Positions 25,386 through 34,826 of a stretch of DNA of 45,852 bases are shown here, piece by piece. The position numbers and the translations under genes were made by a program. The notes beneath the pieces are model-generated. The model made no database searches. It saw only the letters and a program-made list of their open reading frames with translations, and had not been told where the DNA came from. The stretch comes from Pseudooceanicola sp. (GTDB lineage: Bacteria; Pseudomonadota; Alphaproteobacteria; Rhodobacterales; Rhodobacteraceae). The first letter of the stretch is position 1; the number at the start of each line of letters is the position of its first letter. The DNA lies in NCBI RefSeq assembly GCF_029213205.1, contig NZ_JARGNH010000024.1, positions 1 through 45,852 of the forward strand, given 5' to 3'.

Positions 25386-26957
25386 TCAGATATCGGCCTC
25401 GCGCACCGCGTCGCCCCAGGGTGAGGTGATCTCGCTGCAGCCCATATTGCGCCCAGCCTGGCGCATCACCCCGCCGGTGCAGGCCCAGTTCAGCGGATAG
25501 ACATTGCGCGGCCGCTCGGTGAGCTTGTGCGCCGCCGCAAGCGCCACCCGCGCCTGCGCCGGAATCGCCTCATCGGCGACCAGCGTGGTGGTCGAATAAT
25601 CAATCCTGGGGTGATGGAACGCCTGCTCCAACGTCATGCCCCGGTCGCTGACCAGATGCGCCAGCTGTGCCACCGCCCCGACGATCTTGCGCCCGCCCGA
25701 GGCGCCAAAACCATAGCCGCCGTCGGCATTGGTCGCGACCATCGGGCAGATGTTCATCAGCGTGGGCACATCGGGCGCCAGCGAATTCGGTTTGCCCGGT
25801 TCGGGATCGAACCACATGATGCCGTTGTTCATCATCACCCCGGTCGATTGCGACAGGGTGCAGGCGCCAAAGATCGACAGCAGGGTCTGGGTCCAGGCGA
25901 CGATGTTGCCATGCCGGTCAACCACCGAGAAATGCGAGGTGCAACTCTCGCGACCCGGAATCTCGCCATCATGGCCCATGGTCGCGATGCGGTGATCATA
26001 GGCCCCCTTCAGCGCCGTGGCGATCGCCGACCAGCCTGCGGCATCCGGGCTGCCGCCAGCGGCGGGTTCCGGAAGCCGGGCAAAGATATCGGCAAAGGTC
26101 GGGCCTGCCGTCAGCCCCGGCAGCAGGTGAAACCGGGTACCGGCGCGATCAAATCCATAGGGTGTAACCCATTCGGCGGCATAGTTTTCCAGATCGCTGC
26201 GCGCCAGCCTGCCGCCCTTGCCCTGCACATCAGCCACGATCCGCGCGCCGATATCGCCCTGGTAAAACGCCTCGCGGCCCTCGGCGGCCAGCGCCGCCAA
26301 CGTGTCGGCCATGCCGTCCATCGCGATCCGCGGCAGACCGGAATCGGTCCAACCCGCGACCGGGGCATAGACCCCGTCCGCCAGGAACATCGCCGCCAGA
26401 TCGGAGTCGCTGCCAATGTTGCGCGCTGATGAGGCGATCAGCAGCGAGGCATACCAATCGACCTCCATCCCGTCGCGGGCGATGGCCTGCGCCGGAGCCA
26501 GGAGATCGGCCCAGGGCAAGGCGCCAAAGCGGTCATGCGCCGCCGCCGCACCGGCCACCATCCCCGGCACCGCGATAGCCTTGGCGCCGCGCAGGTTGCG
26601 ATCCCCCTCGACCAGCGGCCAGGGGAACAGATCCGAGGCGACCCCCTGCCCGGTCAGCGGGTAATCCGCCAGATCCAGCCCGGCTGGTGAGCGCATGCCA
26701 AAGTTCAGCGCATGGGTCTGACCGGTGGCGGCCTCGTAGAACACCATGCCGCCGCCGCCACCCGGCCCGCTCATCCAGGGTTCAACAACGCCGAGCGCAA
26801 AGCCGGTGGCAATCGCCGCGTCAATCGCATTGCCCCCGGCCTTCAACACCTCGGCGCCGACCCGGGCGGCGCGGCTGTTCTGCGCCGCGACAACGCCAAG
26901 GTCGGTGTCCACCACCGGCTTGCGGGTGACCATGCTGGTCGAAAAACTCTGGCTCAT
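25386..26957 (-). CDS. Gamma-glutamyltransferase-family protein
   Basis: Ntn-hydrolase that self-cleaves to release a new N-terminal Thr. 523 residues. The start of the mature small subunit is visible as ESC-T340-SHFSVVDRHGNIVAWTQTL; the large subunit has AGGNAIDAAIATGFALGVVEP and MSGPGGGGGMVFY. No signal peptide is seen, so it should be cytoplasmic, unlike glutathione-type GGTs; such relatives cleave gamma-glutamyl or cephalosporin-type amides, or have other amidase roles. GGAGGATG precedes ATG 26957. Set between a VOC protein and a dioxygenase, it may open an amide-containing substrate (inference). Confidence 0.9.
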   Translation of the reverse strand: MSQSFSTSMVTRKPVVDTDLGVVAAQNSRAARVGAEVLKAGGNAIDAAIATGFALGVVEPWMSGPGGGGGMVFYEAATGQTHALNFGMRSPAGLDLADYPLTGQGVASDLFPWPLVEGDRNLRGAKAIAVPGMVAGAAAAHDRFGALPWADLLAPAQAIARDGMEVDWYASLLIASSARNIGSDSDLAAMFLADGVYAPVAGWTDSGLPRIAMDGMADTLAALAAEGREAFYQGDIGARIVADVQGKGGRLARSDLENYAAEWVTPYGFDRAGTRFHLLPGLTAGPTFADIFARLPEPAAGGSPDAAGWSAIATALKGAYDHRIATMGHDGEIPGRESCTSHFSVVDRHGNIVAWTQTLLSIFGACTLSQSTGVMMNNGIMWFDPEPGKPNSLAPDVPTLMNICPMVATNADGGYGFGASGGRKIVGAVAQLAHLVSDRGMTLEQAFHHPRIDYSTTTLVADEAIPAQARVALAAAHKLTERPRNVYPLNWACTGGVMRQAGRNMGCSEITSPWGDAVREADI

Positions 26958-26974
26958 CGGTTCATCCTCCACTC

Positions 26975-26993
26975 CCCGCCAATGTTCGGCGGG
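26975..26993 (-). promoter_or_regulatory. Small hairpin just before the GGT-like gene
   Basis: CCCGCC/GGCGGG (26975-26980 with 26988-26993, 7-nt loop) directly upstream of the Shine-Dalgarno of the GGT-like gene. It may influence translation or processing; no T tract. Confidence 0.25.
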
Positions 26994-27056
26994 AAGTGAC
27001 GGCGGCGCAAGAGCGCAGAATGCGGCGCCAGATCGGCAGCCGTCAGGCGTGCCCGC

Positions 27057-27641
27057 CTAGCGATAGGGATCGGCAGGGGCGCGGCTGGCCGACAGGGTCT
27101 GTTGCGACCGCGTCACGATCAGCTCGATCGCGTCGGCCAGGTGCCGCTCCTCGATGTTGTAGTCGCCACGGGCCACCCGGATCCGATGCGCCTCGATCAT
27201 CACCTCGGCATGCGAGGATCCCCGCGGCGGTTCGAACCGGTAGCAGGCCAGTTCGATCAGAAACCCCAGCGGATCCTTGAAATAGATCGAATCCATAAAG
27301 CCGCGATCCTTGACCCCGGAATGGCCAATGCCGCGCTCCTCCAGCCGCTCGATCACCTGCGAAAAGGTGGCATGGCTGACGTTAAAGGCCAGGTGATGCA
27401 CGCAGCCAGGATCGGTCGGGGTACGGCCATGCACCGGGCGGCGCTTTTCATTGATAAAGACGGTGATCAGCCGCCCGTCGCCGGGATCGAAATAAAGATG
27501 CCCCTCGTCCGGGTTATCGAGATTGGGCTGGTCAAAGATGAAGGGCATACCGAGCACCCCTTCCCAGAAATCAATCGAACTTTGCCGGTCGGCCCCGGTC
27601 AGCGTGATGTGATGGACGCCCTGAACCTGAAGCTTGCGCAT
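27057..27641 (-). CDS. VOC-superfamily (glyoxalase/ring-cleavage type) protein
   Basis: 194 residues with one pair of beta-alpha-beta-beta-beta modules: VHHITLTGADRQSSIDFWEG with metal-ligand His at 10-11, CVHHLAFNVSHATF, and FKDPLGFLIELACYRFEPP with the Glu ligand. That set (two His and one Glu) fits a divalent-metal VOC enzyme such as a glyoxalase or extradiol dioxygenase. It has about 50 extra C-terminal residues (EVMIEAHRIRVARGDYNIEE) beyond the usual fold. It sits between the MFS and GGT-like genes on the same strand. Substrate unknown. Confidence 0.87.
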   Translation of the reverse strand: MRKLQVQGVHHITLTGADRQSSIDFWEGVLGMPFIFDQPNLDNPDEGHLYFDPGDGRLITVFINEKRRPVHGRTPTDPGCVHHLAFNVSHATFSQVIERLEERGIGHSGVKDRGFMDSIYFKDPLGFLIELACYRFEPPRGSSHAEVMIEAHRIRVARGDYNIEERHLADAIELIVTRSQQTLSASRAPADPYR

Positions 27642-27710
27642 GATCTGTTCCTTTCGCGTGATCGCCTTTGCAGACCAGATAGCCCCGCTGCGGTTTCCGG
27701 CAAACGCCGC

Positions 27711-28895
27711 CTAGCGCACAACACCCGGGCGCTGGCGCACATGTCCGCGCACCAGGATCAGCGCCGCCGCCAACGGGATCAACGCCAGCAGCGCCGATAC
27801 CGGGACCGCCCCCGCCGCGCCAAATCGGTCGATCAGCGCACCGCCGACCAACGGCGCAAGCGCCGAGGCCGAAAATGTCGGCAGCGCCAACATACCGACG
27901 ATGCGCGCGTAGCGATCCGGACCGAACATCGCCAGCGGCATCGCGCCCCGCGTGATCGACCACAGCCCGTTGCCCATGCCATAGGCGATAAAGGCCAGCA
28001 TCGCAGGAATCCCGAGCCACAGCCCGCCCATGCCGACGACCGCGCAGATCGCATAGGTCAGCATCGTCCAGATCGGGTGATTGCGTCCCCGGCCCAGCAC
28101 TTCGCCCACCCGCGCGGCGACCTGTGCCGGGCCGATCACCGCGCCCAGGGCGACGGCAGCGGCCAGGCTCATCCCCTGCGCCGACAGGATGGTGATCAGA
28201 TGGGTCGACCAGAATGCCCCAATGCTGGCTGTCACCATCATCGCGATGCCGAACAACCAGAACCGCGGATCCTGCAGCACCGAAACCGGCGGCGTGCCAT
28301 CCGCCACCGGTGTCGCGCCGGGGATCGGCTTTACCCCGCGTGGCAGGGCAAACAGGCAAAGCGGCGCCGTCACGAACAGATGGATCGCCGCATAGCTGAG
28401 GCAGGCGCCGCGCCAGCCGACCCAATCGATCAGCACGGCCGACAACGGCCAGCACACTGTCGAGGCAAAGCCCCCCCACAGCGTCAACGCCGAGATTGGG
28501 CCGCGTGCCTCTGAGCCATAGATCCGGCCCAGCGTCGCAAACCCAGCCTCATAGAGTCCGGCGCCCATGCCCAGCCCCATGAACAGCCATGCGCCAAGGT
28601 AAACAGCCGGGTGATGCGCGGTGGCGATCATCGTCAGGCCCAGGGCCAACAGCCCCATACCCCCGGCCATCACCCGACGCCCGCCGCTGGCCTGGATCAT
28701 CCGTCCGACAAAAACGGCCGCCAGGGCCGAGGTGAGCAGCGCCAGCGAGATGCCCGCCGTCACCAGGCTGACCGACCAGCCGGTTTCGGCTCTGAGCGGG
28801 GTCGAGATCACCGCCAACAGGTAATAGGACGTGCCCCAAGAGAATATCTGCACCACACCCAGTGCCGACACCACGCGGAGGCGCTCGCTGATCAT
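27711..28895 (-). CDS. Major facilitator superfamily transporter
   Basis: 394 residues with twelve predicted spans. GVVQIFSWGTSYYLLAVIST in helix 1, the loop 2-3 motif FVGRMIQASGGRRVMAGG, and GLGMGAGLYEAGFATLGRIYG are typical of MFS proteins of the oxalate/monocarboxylate or YbfB-like type. ATG 28895 begins 1 bp after the stop of the DksA-type gene, which argues for coupled translation. It may import the compound degraded by the downstream VOC, GGT-like and dioxygenase products (inference). Confidence 0.9.
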   Translation of the reverse strand: MISERLRVVSALGVVQIFSWGTSYYLLAVISTPLRAETGWSVSLVTAGISLALLTSALAAVFVGRMIQASGGRRVMAGGMGLLALGLTMIATAHHPAVYLGAWLFMGLGMGAGLYEAGFATLGRIYGSEARGPISALTLWGGFASTVCWPLSAVLIDWVGWRGACLSYAAIHLFVTAPLCLFALPRGVKPIPGATPVADGTPPVSVLQDPRFWLFGIAMMVTASIGAFWSTHLITILSAQGMSLAAAVALGAVIGPAQVAARVGEVLGRGRNHPIWTMLTYAICAVVGMGGLWLGIPAMLAFIAYGMGNGLWSITRGAMPLAMFGPDRYARIVGMLALPTFSASALAPLVGGALIDRFGAAGAVPVSALLALIPLAAALILVRGHVRQRPGVVR

Positions 28896-28896
28896 C

Positions 28897-29244
28897 TCAG
28901 CGGGCGCAGGACATGCAGCGAACTGCGGCAGGGTCAAGGTCGAGCCGGGCAAAGCCGATAAAATCGCCGCAGCGGTCGCAATAGCCGAATTCGCCCGCCG
29001 CAATCCGCCCCAAAGCCGCGCTCAGGGCGCGGCCACGCGCGGCACGACGCGCCTCGGTCCCTGCCGCCATCGCCTGATTTTGCAACGCGTCCATCCGGCT
29101 CAACCGTCCGACGCTCTGCTGGTCGAGTTCGACCGGCTTGCGATCGGCGATCGTGGCCTCGGAGGTGGCGCGCAGCTCTTCCTGCTCCTCCAGAAGCTGC
29201 GGGCGGTAACGATCGGAAAGCGCGCTGTTTGATGGATCTTGCAT
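28897..29244 (-). CDS. DksA/TraR-type C4 zinc-finger protein
   Basis: 115 residues: an N-terminal coiled-coil helical region (residues 15-80) and a C4 zinc finger CDRC (89-92) with CMSC (110-113). It is shorter than DksA (about 150) and lacks the usual coiled-coil tip acidic pair in a place I can identify, so it may be a TraR/YbiI-like relative that binds in the RNA polymerase secondary channel, or simply a zinc-finger protein of unknown role. It is the first gene of a pair with the MFS transporter. Confidence 0.85.
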   Translation of the reverse strand: MQDPSNSALSDRYRPQLLEEQEELRATSEATIADRKPVELDQQSVGRLSRMDALQNQAMAAGTEARRAARGRALSAALGRIAAGEFGYCDRCGDFIGFARLDLDPAAVRCMSCAR

Positions 29245-29362
29245 TGGGGCCTTTGGGCTGTCGCACCCATGCTAGACCCCGGCCAAATGCGGCACAAGGA
29301 CCGGCAGCCCGCAAGCGCCGTGGTTTCAGAGACCTGAGAACTCGGCCAGGCGATTTCCCGGC

Positions 29363-30847
29363 TCAGAACGCCATCGCCGCCTGAACCGCCCGTTTCCAAC
29401 GGCCATGCTGCTCCTCGCGCAGGGGCGCCGCCATCACCGGTTCAAACCGCCGGTCCAGCGCCCAGGTGGCGGCGAATTCGGCAGCGCCGGGATAGACCCC
29501 GGCGCGTTGTCCGGCCAGCCAGGCGGCGCCCATCGCGGTGGTTTCCAGCACCGCCGGACGATCCACCGGTGCGCCGGTGATGTCGGCCAGGAATTGCATC
29601 GTCCAGTCCGAAGCGCTCATCCCGCCATCGACACGCAGCGCGGTTTCCCCCGCCCCCGGCCAATCGGCATGCATCGCGTCCAGCAGGTCGCGGGTCTGAA
29701 ACCCGACGCTTTCCAGCGCCGCGCGTGCCAGTTCGGCAGGCCCGGTGTTGCGCGACAGGCCAAAGATCGCACCACGACATTCGCTATTCCAATAAGGCGC
29801 GCCAAGCCCGGTAAAGGCGGGCACCATGACCACCCCCTGGGCGGCATCGGCGGTTTCGGCCAGCGGCTGGGTCTCGCTGGCCTCGCGGATCATCTTGAGC
29901 CCGTCGCGCAGCCATTGCACCACCGCCCCGGCGACAAAGATCGACCCCTCCAGAGCATAGCTGACCTGCCCGTCGAGCTGATAGGCCACCGTGGTCAGCA
30001 GCCGGTTTTGCGAGCGCACCATGTCGGGCCCGGTGTTCAGCAGCGCGAAGCAGCCGGTGCCATAGGTCGATTTCATCATCCCGGGGCTGAAACAGGCCTG
30101 CCCGATCGCCGCCGCCTGCTGATCGCCGGCAATGCCGAGGATCGGGATTTCGCGCCCGAACAGATCCACCCGCGCCATGCCGAAATCCGACGCGCAATCG
30201 CGCACCTCGGGCAGCATCGCCATTGGGATGTCGAGCAGGGCACAAAGCGCTTCGGACCAGCGCCCCTCACGAATGTCATAAAGCATGGTGCGCGAGGCGT
30301 TGGTGGCATCGGTCAGATGCGCCTTGCCGCCGGTCAAGTTCCAGACCAGCCAGCTGTCAACAGTGCCAAAGGCCAGCTCACCGGCCTCGGCCCGCGCCCG
30401 GGCCCCATCGACATTGTCGAGGATCCATTTCAGCTTGGTACCGCTGAAATAGGGGTCGAGCAGCAAACCGGTGCGGGCGGTCACCATGTCCTCATGTCCA
30501 GCCGCGCGCAACTCATGGCACAGGGGCGCGGCGCGGCGGTCCTGCCAGACAATCGCATTGTGGATCGGCTGGCCCGTCTTTCGGTCCCAGACCAGGGTGG
30601 TTTCGCGCTGATTGGTGATGCCGATACCCGCGATCCGCGCCACGTCGATCCCGGCCTTTTCGATCACCGACCGGCAGGTCGCGGCCGTGGTCGCCCAGAG
30701 GTCGGACGGATCATGTTCCACCCAGCCGCTGGCCGGAAAATACTGATCGAATTCCTGCTGGGCCACCGCCGTGACGCCAAAATCGGCGTCAAACAGAATG
30801 GCACGGCTCGACGTGGTGCCCTGATCAATGGACAGAATATATGACAA
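29363..30847 (-). CDS. glpK: Glycerol kinase
   Basis: Phosphorylates glycerol to sn-glycerol-3-phosphate with ATP. 494 residues: [15 protein letters not shown] (6-20), the glycerol-site [55 protein letters not shown] and the C-terminal [19 protein letters not shown]. The start is TTG 30847 with GGGAGG 8 nt upstream; no ATG fits. No glpF, glpD or regulator lies beside it, so it stands alone here. Length and motifs match the family closely. Confidence 0.96.
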   Translation of the reverse strand: MSYILSIDQGTTSSRAILFDADFGVTAVAQQEFDQYFPASGWVEHDPSDLWATTAATCRSVIEKAGIDVARIAGIGITNQRETTLVWDRKTGQPIHNAIVWQDRRAAPLCHELRAAGHEDMVTARTGLLLDPYFSGTKLKWILDNVDGARARAEAGELAFGTVDSWLVWNLTGGKAHLTDATNASRTMLYDIREGRWSEALCALLDIPMAMLPEVRDCASDFGMARVDLFGREIPILGIAGDQQAAAIGQACFSPGMMKSTYGTGCFALLNTGPDMVRSQNRLLTTVAYQLDGQVSYALEGSIFVAGAVVQWLRDGLKMIREASETQPLAETADAAQGVVMVPAFTGLGAPYWNSECRGAIFGLSRNTGPAELARAALESVGFQTRDLLDAMHADWPGAGETALRVDGGMSASDWTMQFLADITGAPVDRPAVLETTAMGAAWLAGQRAGVYPGAAEFAATWALDRRFEPVMAAPLREEQHGRWKRAVQAAMAF

Positions 30848-30939
30848 CGGAACGGCCCTCCCCCTCAAGATTGCGCTTTTGTCGCGCAAATACCCCGTCC
30901 GGGGCAAGCCTGCATGTTATCGGTAACACTCGCCCTGGG

Positions 30940-31554
30940 TCAGGCCTGGCTGGCGCCCAGGCAGCGGGTCGCAATAACCGAGGTGTCGGTCATATAGCTG
31001 CGCCGCCGGGCAAAGCTTTCTGCCCAATCCGGCAACTTTGCACCCGGGGCGAGGTTGAAGAACCGCGAATTCGACCACGCCAGAAGGTCGTCATATTTGG
31101 CGACCAGAAGATAGCGGGTGACCCCGTCGCTTGGCGCCAGATGCCACAGGCCAATCACATTGCATTTGGTATCCTGCTCGAACCCGTCCCAGACCGGGAT
31201 CGTGTCGTTTTCGAAATCCCCGGCCTTGTTCGAGAGCACATGGAACCAGCGGTTGGTGAACATCGCCGGGCCTTCTTCCAGCATTGGCAGGTTCCGTTCG
31301 GCGGCCGGGGTCAACGGCTGCCGGGTCAGCGCGACAACCGCCGCCAGCGCGGCAAGCTCGGCGGCGGCGGCATCCAGATCGGCGCCGGTTTCAGCGGACA
31401 GGATCAGGTAGACCCTGTTCACACTGCCGCCGATCTGCGGCGTGAAAATGGCAATTGCCTGCGCCGCCCCATTGGCCAGCCTGGCCGATTTTACCGCGGC
31501 GCTGACGGGGCCCCAGGCGTTCGGCTCAGTCGTGAGGGTGACGTATTCCTTCAT
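30940..31554 (-). CDS. Hypothetical protein, possible dimeric alpha/beta-barrel
   Basis: 204 residues starting KEYVTLTTEPNAWGPVSAA. Two similar-looking halves (a VYLILSAETGADLDAA part and YLLVAKYDDLLAWSNS later) suggest a duplicated ferredoxin-like or NIPSNAP-like fold, but I cannot name a domain with certainty. No signal peptide or membrane span. Good codon bias and a plausible ATG support a real gene. It lies 92 bp upstream of glpK on the same strand and may share a transcript. Confidence 0.65.
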   Translation of the reverse strand: MKEYVTLTTEPNAWGPVSAAVKSARLANGAAQAIAIFTPQIGGSVNRVYLILSAETGADLDAAAAELAALAAVVALTRQPLTPAAERNLPMLEEGPAMFTNRWFHVLSNKAGDFENDTIPVWDGFEQDTKCNVIGLWHLAPSDGVTRYLLVAKYDDLLAWSNSRFFNLAPGAKLPDWAESFARRRSYMTDTSVIATRCLGASQA

Positions 31555-31679
31555 CGGTCAATTCCTTGGTGAAGCCCTGAAACGGCTCGGGCGATGTTTT
31601 CATGCTAGACCACTCGTTTTAATTTGAAAGCACTGATGGCGCGCGTCAGGCCAGAGGCCGCGGGATACGCCGTCAGATG

Positions 31680-31900
31680 ATGGTCTCGGCAACTGTCGTC
31701 CTGCTGACCCTGCAGGAACCGCAGCTCGACAGGGACAACGAAACCGGCGAACCGAAACCGCCACGGGCCACTGAATGGAGCGTCAGCGAGGACAATAGGA
31801 CCTAGACCTTCATACAGCGCGAAGGTGTCAAGTTTCACGACGGCAGCAATTTCACCACCGTGGCCAGCTACAACCTGACCGGGCGGGGACTCCCCGAACG
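31680..31900 (+). pseudogene. Fragment of an ABC substrate-binding protein gene (SBP_bac_5)
   Basis: A plus-strand frame from 31680 reads LTLQEPQLDRDNETGEPKPP then RATEWSVSEDNRT, TAG at 31803-31805 (where this family has Trp), then TFIQREGVKFHDGSNFT. This is the conserved opening of peptide/nickel-type substrate-binding proteins (LATEW...TWTFKLREGVKFHDG). Past 31870 similarity ends. The internal stop and missing remainder show decay. It occupies most of the 468-bp gap between the hypothetical gene and the antiporter; the rest shows nothing. Confidence 0.7.
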
Positions 31901-32022
31901 CGATGAGCCGGCCAAGACGATGCGGGTACCTGCGCTGGTCTGGCAACGGTCGTTCGTTGGCAGCGTTGTCCACGCCATTGATTGCACCCGGCTCGGATGT
32001 CAGCCGTCAGCCTGCTGACTTC

Positions 32023-34524
32023 TCATTCGCTTGGCAGAAACTCCGCCGGATTAATCCCGCGCTTCTCGGCAGCGGCGCGCACCGCCTCGCGCAGGACCTG
32101 GCTGCGCTCAAGCAGGCGCCGGAACCGATCCTCGTCCAGGACCAGTAGCGTTGTGGGCGCAATGGCACGGACATCGGCACGGCGGGCCTTGTTTGTCAGG
32201 ATCGCCATCTGGCCGAACATCTCTCCGCGTCCCAGGCGCCAAGTCTGGCCCGCGCTCTCCAGTTCGACCGCACCTGACGCAATGAAGAACACGCGCTTGG
32301 CGACGCTATCCTTGCGGATGATCACTTCGCCAGCATCGACGTAGCGTGTCGTCAGAGCCCGGATCAGGCGCTTCATCACACCGTCATCGAACCCGGCAAA
32401 GAGCGGGAATTGTTGCACCAAGACGGAGCGCTGGATCGCGACATCGAGGCGCGGACGTTCCTCGGCAGCCACCCGGCGCAATCCGAGTTCCTGCATGAGC
32501 GTGGTGTAGACCTCGGCGCCGATCAGCCCGTCTTCGCGCATCGCGACATATTCCCGTTCTTCCATTCGCAGGGTGGTGCGGCGAATGAAACGCCGCTCAA
32601 GCTCCTCGGCATAGCCCGGGTATTGCAGCCTCAGACCTTCCAGAGCGGTTTCGACAGATTCGATCCGGCGGGACAGCAATTCGTGGAGCAGATCGGCCAC
32701 CCGCCGCCCATGAATGCGGCGGATACGACCATCGATGAAAGCCCCGAGATCACGCAGGATCAGACGTTTCGACAACAACAGCTCGAACCGGTCCGCCGTC
32801 ATCCGGGCAAGCGGGGCGGACAGCCCGAGACGGCCATGAAGCAGAACCGCGGCCCGAAAAGCCCGACCATAGACGACGCTCTGGCGCGCGGCTCTTTGGT
32901 ATCCGCTGCGGCCCTGAGTTCGGGCGCCTTCGATCAGCCTATCGGCGTCAGACAGGACAAATTCAGCCATACGGGCCGAGATCGTGCGTTCCCGCACCCG
33001 TGCGAGGATCGTGTCACGCTCGTGCCCGGCCAGCGCGATCAGGCCCAGGACGATCCGGTCGCGGTCGAGAATATCGGCGCTCTCCTCGGCCATCTTTACC
33101 GCCAATTCCAGGCGCTCACCAAAGCGCTTGGCCTCGGACCGCACGGTGTCGCGATTGAGGTCGTAATTCTCGGTGGTTCGCGCAACATCTTCGCGAACGG
33201 TCTGCAACGCGACGGCAACCACCTGCCGCGACAGAGCTTCGTCAATGGGCGAGAGACGGTCGAGCCCGAGCCGCCCGATGATCCAACGCAGCGTCGCGCC
33301 CTGCACGAGCAGCGTAAACAGGACGAAACCAGTGGCGAGGATGCCGACCACGCGCTGGATATCGCTTGGCACGCGGACACTTTCGGTCACCGCGAGCGCC
33401 AGCGCGAGCGTCACCGCCCCTCTGAGCCCACCCCAGAGGATCGCCACCCTGTAGGGCCGCTCGACCGGCGGCGAGAGTTTCACCGCCGTGAGAAGCGGCA
33501 TCAGGACGAACAGAATCGCCGTTCTGGCGATAATGGCGGCGAGGGTGACAACACCGACCAATAGGAAATCGCCCAGTCGGGCCTCTTCGAGCAGCCGGGG
33601 GATCAGCAGGGCGGCGAGGATAAAGATGAGCGCACCGGCCCAATGGGCGAGCACGTCCCAGAGTTCGCGCAGGTTGGTCCATGATTGTGGCGGCAGGCGC
33701 CCCGGAGCCATCAGGTTGAGGGTCAGGCCGACGGCAACCACGGCAATCACCCCGGATGCGCCAACACTCTGCTCCGCCACGATATAGGCAAGGTAGGGCA
33801 CTGCCACCGAGATGGAGATCTGCGCCAGCTCATGCCGGCTGAACAGGGCCATCACCCACACCGCAATCCGCCCGGTCAGCCAGCCGGTCACCGCACCGCC
33901 TGCGACAAGGATCGGAAACCGGGCCAATGCATCGCCAAGGTCGGGATCCGGCAGGCCCAGCATCACGAATCCCATGAAGAGACCAAACAGGGCAATGGCC
34001 GCCGCATCGTTCAGCAGGCTTTCGCCCTCGATGATCCGCGCCAGCCGCCGCGGCGCCGAGATTGAGCGGAAGATCGAGACCACCGCAGACGGATCGGTCG
34101 TCGATACGATCGACCCGATCAGCAGACAGGCCGCCAAGGGCAGCGTGCTCGCCCAGGAGAGAGCGTAGCCGACAGAAACCGTGGCAACGACGACGGCAAC
34201 CACCGCCAGCACCAGAATCGGCACCCAGTCGTCCAGCATGCGCCGCAGGTTCATCCCGAGTGTCGCCTGGAACAACAGCGTCGGCAGAAAGACATAGAGG
34301 AAGACATTGGACTTGATCGGCAGGCCAAGGATCGCTTCCGCCACCGGGTTGAGCGCGTCCGTCAGCTCGGTTCTCAGAAAGAAGGTCGCCCCAGCCCCGA
34401 TCAAAATGCCGAGGGCCGCAAGTATCACGCTATAGGGAAGGCGCACCCGCGCGGCAAAGGGCTCGGCAGCGCCAATGACGAGGAAGAGTGACGCGATTAC
34501 AGTCGTGATGAGGATTATGTCCAT
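32023..34524 (-). CDS. CPA1-type Na+/H+ antiporter with C-terminal cNMP-binding domain
   Basis: 833 residues. The N-terminal half (about 1-410) has twelve or so spans with the CPA1 ion-site signatures SIVSTTDPSAVVSIFR and EGESLLNDAAAIALFGLF (the ND pair), and GGLRGAVTLALAL further on. A charged helical linker (about 420-690) leads to a cyclic-nucleotide-binding domain at the end (FAGFDDGVMKRLIR, GEVIIRKDSVAKRVFFIASG, GRGEMFGQMAIL, APTTLLVLDEDRFRRLL). The domain order resembles plant SOS1 and sperm NHE-type exchangers. ATG 34524 (MDIILITT) is chosen. Nucleotide control of ion exchange is inferred, not shown. Confidence 0.9.
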   Translation of the reverse strand: MDIILITTVIASLFLVIGAAEPFAARVRLPYSVILAALGILIGAGATFFLRTELTDALNPVAEAILGLPIKSNVFLYVFLPTLLFQATLGMNLRRMLDDWVPILVLAVVAVVVATVSVGYALSWASTLPLAACLLIGSIVSTTDPSAVVSIFRSISAPRRLARIIEGESLLNDAAAIALFGLFMGFVMLGLPDPDLGDALARFPILVAGGAVTGWLTGRIAVWVMALFSRHELAQISISVAVPYLAYIVAEQSVGASGVIAVVAVGLTLNLMAPGRLPPQSWTNLRELWDVLAHWAGALIFILAALLIPRLLEEARLGDFLLVGVVTLAAIIARTAILFVLMPLLTAVKLSPPVERPYRVAILWGGLRGAVTLALALAVTESVRVPSDIQRVVGILATGFVLFTLLVQGATLRWIIGRLGLDRLSPIDEALSRQVVAVALQTVREDVARTTENYDLNRDTVRSEAKRFGERLELAVKMAEESADILDRDRIVLGLIALAGHERDTILARVRERTISARMAEFVLSDADRLIEGARTQGRSGYQRAARQSVVYGRAFRAAVLLHGRLGLSAPLARMTADRFELLLSKRLILRDLGAFIDGRIRRIHGRRVADLLHELLSRRIESVETALEGLRLQYPGYAEELERRFIRRTTLRMEEREYVAMREDGLIGAEVYTTLMQELGLRRVAAEERPRLDVAIQRSVLVQQFPLFAGFDDGVMKRLIRALTTRYVDAGEVIIRKDSVAKRVFFIASGAVELESAGQTWRLGRGEMFGQMAILTNKARRADVRAIAPTTLLVLDEDRFRRLLERSQVLREAVRAAAEKRGINPAEFLPSE

Positions 34525-34603
34525 GCCCCCGAAATACCAGAAGTACACGGGACCGCACCCGCGTTATTTGGCCCGAAAGCCAAGAACTTGGGTCTTGGCA
34601 GGT

Positions 34604-34737
34604 TGCCGAAACTTCCCATATCAGGAAGGCTGTCCCCGCATCAGGGCTGTTTCGCCTGATCGCGATGCCCTTTGGCGGCTCGATATATGCCCCGTGGGCC
34701 GTCTCTCCGCGTCATGCGGCACGCAAAACCGGGGTGG
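34604..34737 (+). repeat. Direct repeat copy A flanking the polysaccharide locus
   Basis: The block 34619-34737 (119 bp) aligns without gaps to 41687-41805 with 6 mismatches by hand count; both are preceded by TGCCGAAAC 15-16 bp upstream. Shared key parts are TATCAGGAAGGCTGTCCCCG, CGATATATGCCCCGTGG and ATGCGGCACGCAAAACCGG. It reads in the same orientation in both places. Confidence 0.85.
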
Positions 34738-34826
34738 GACCACAGCGCAAACTCCAAGTATGTTGGATGTCCGGAACCAACCGCGTCCGTCAGCGCCTTG
34801 CGGACGGCCCTAGGCGGCGTCTTCAT

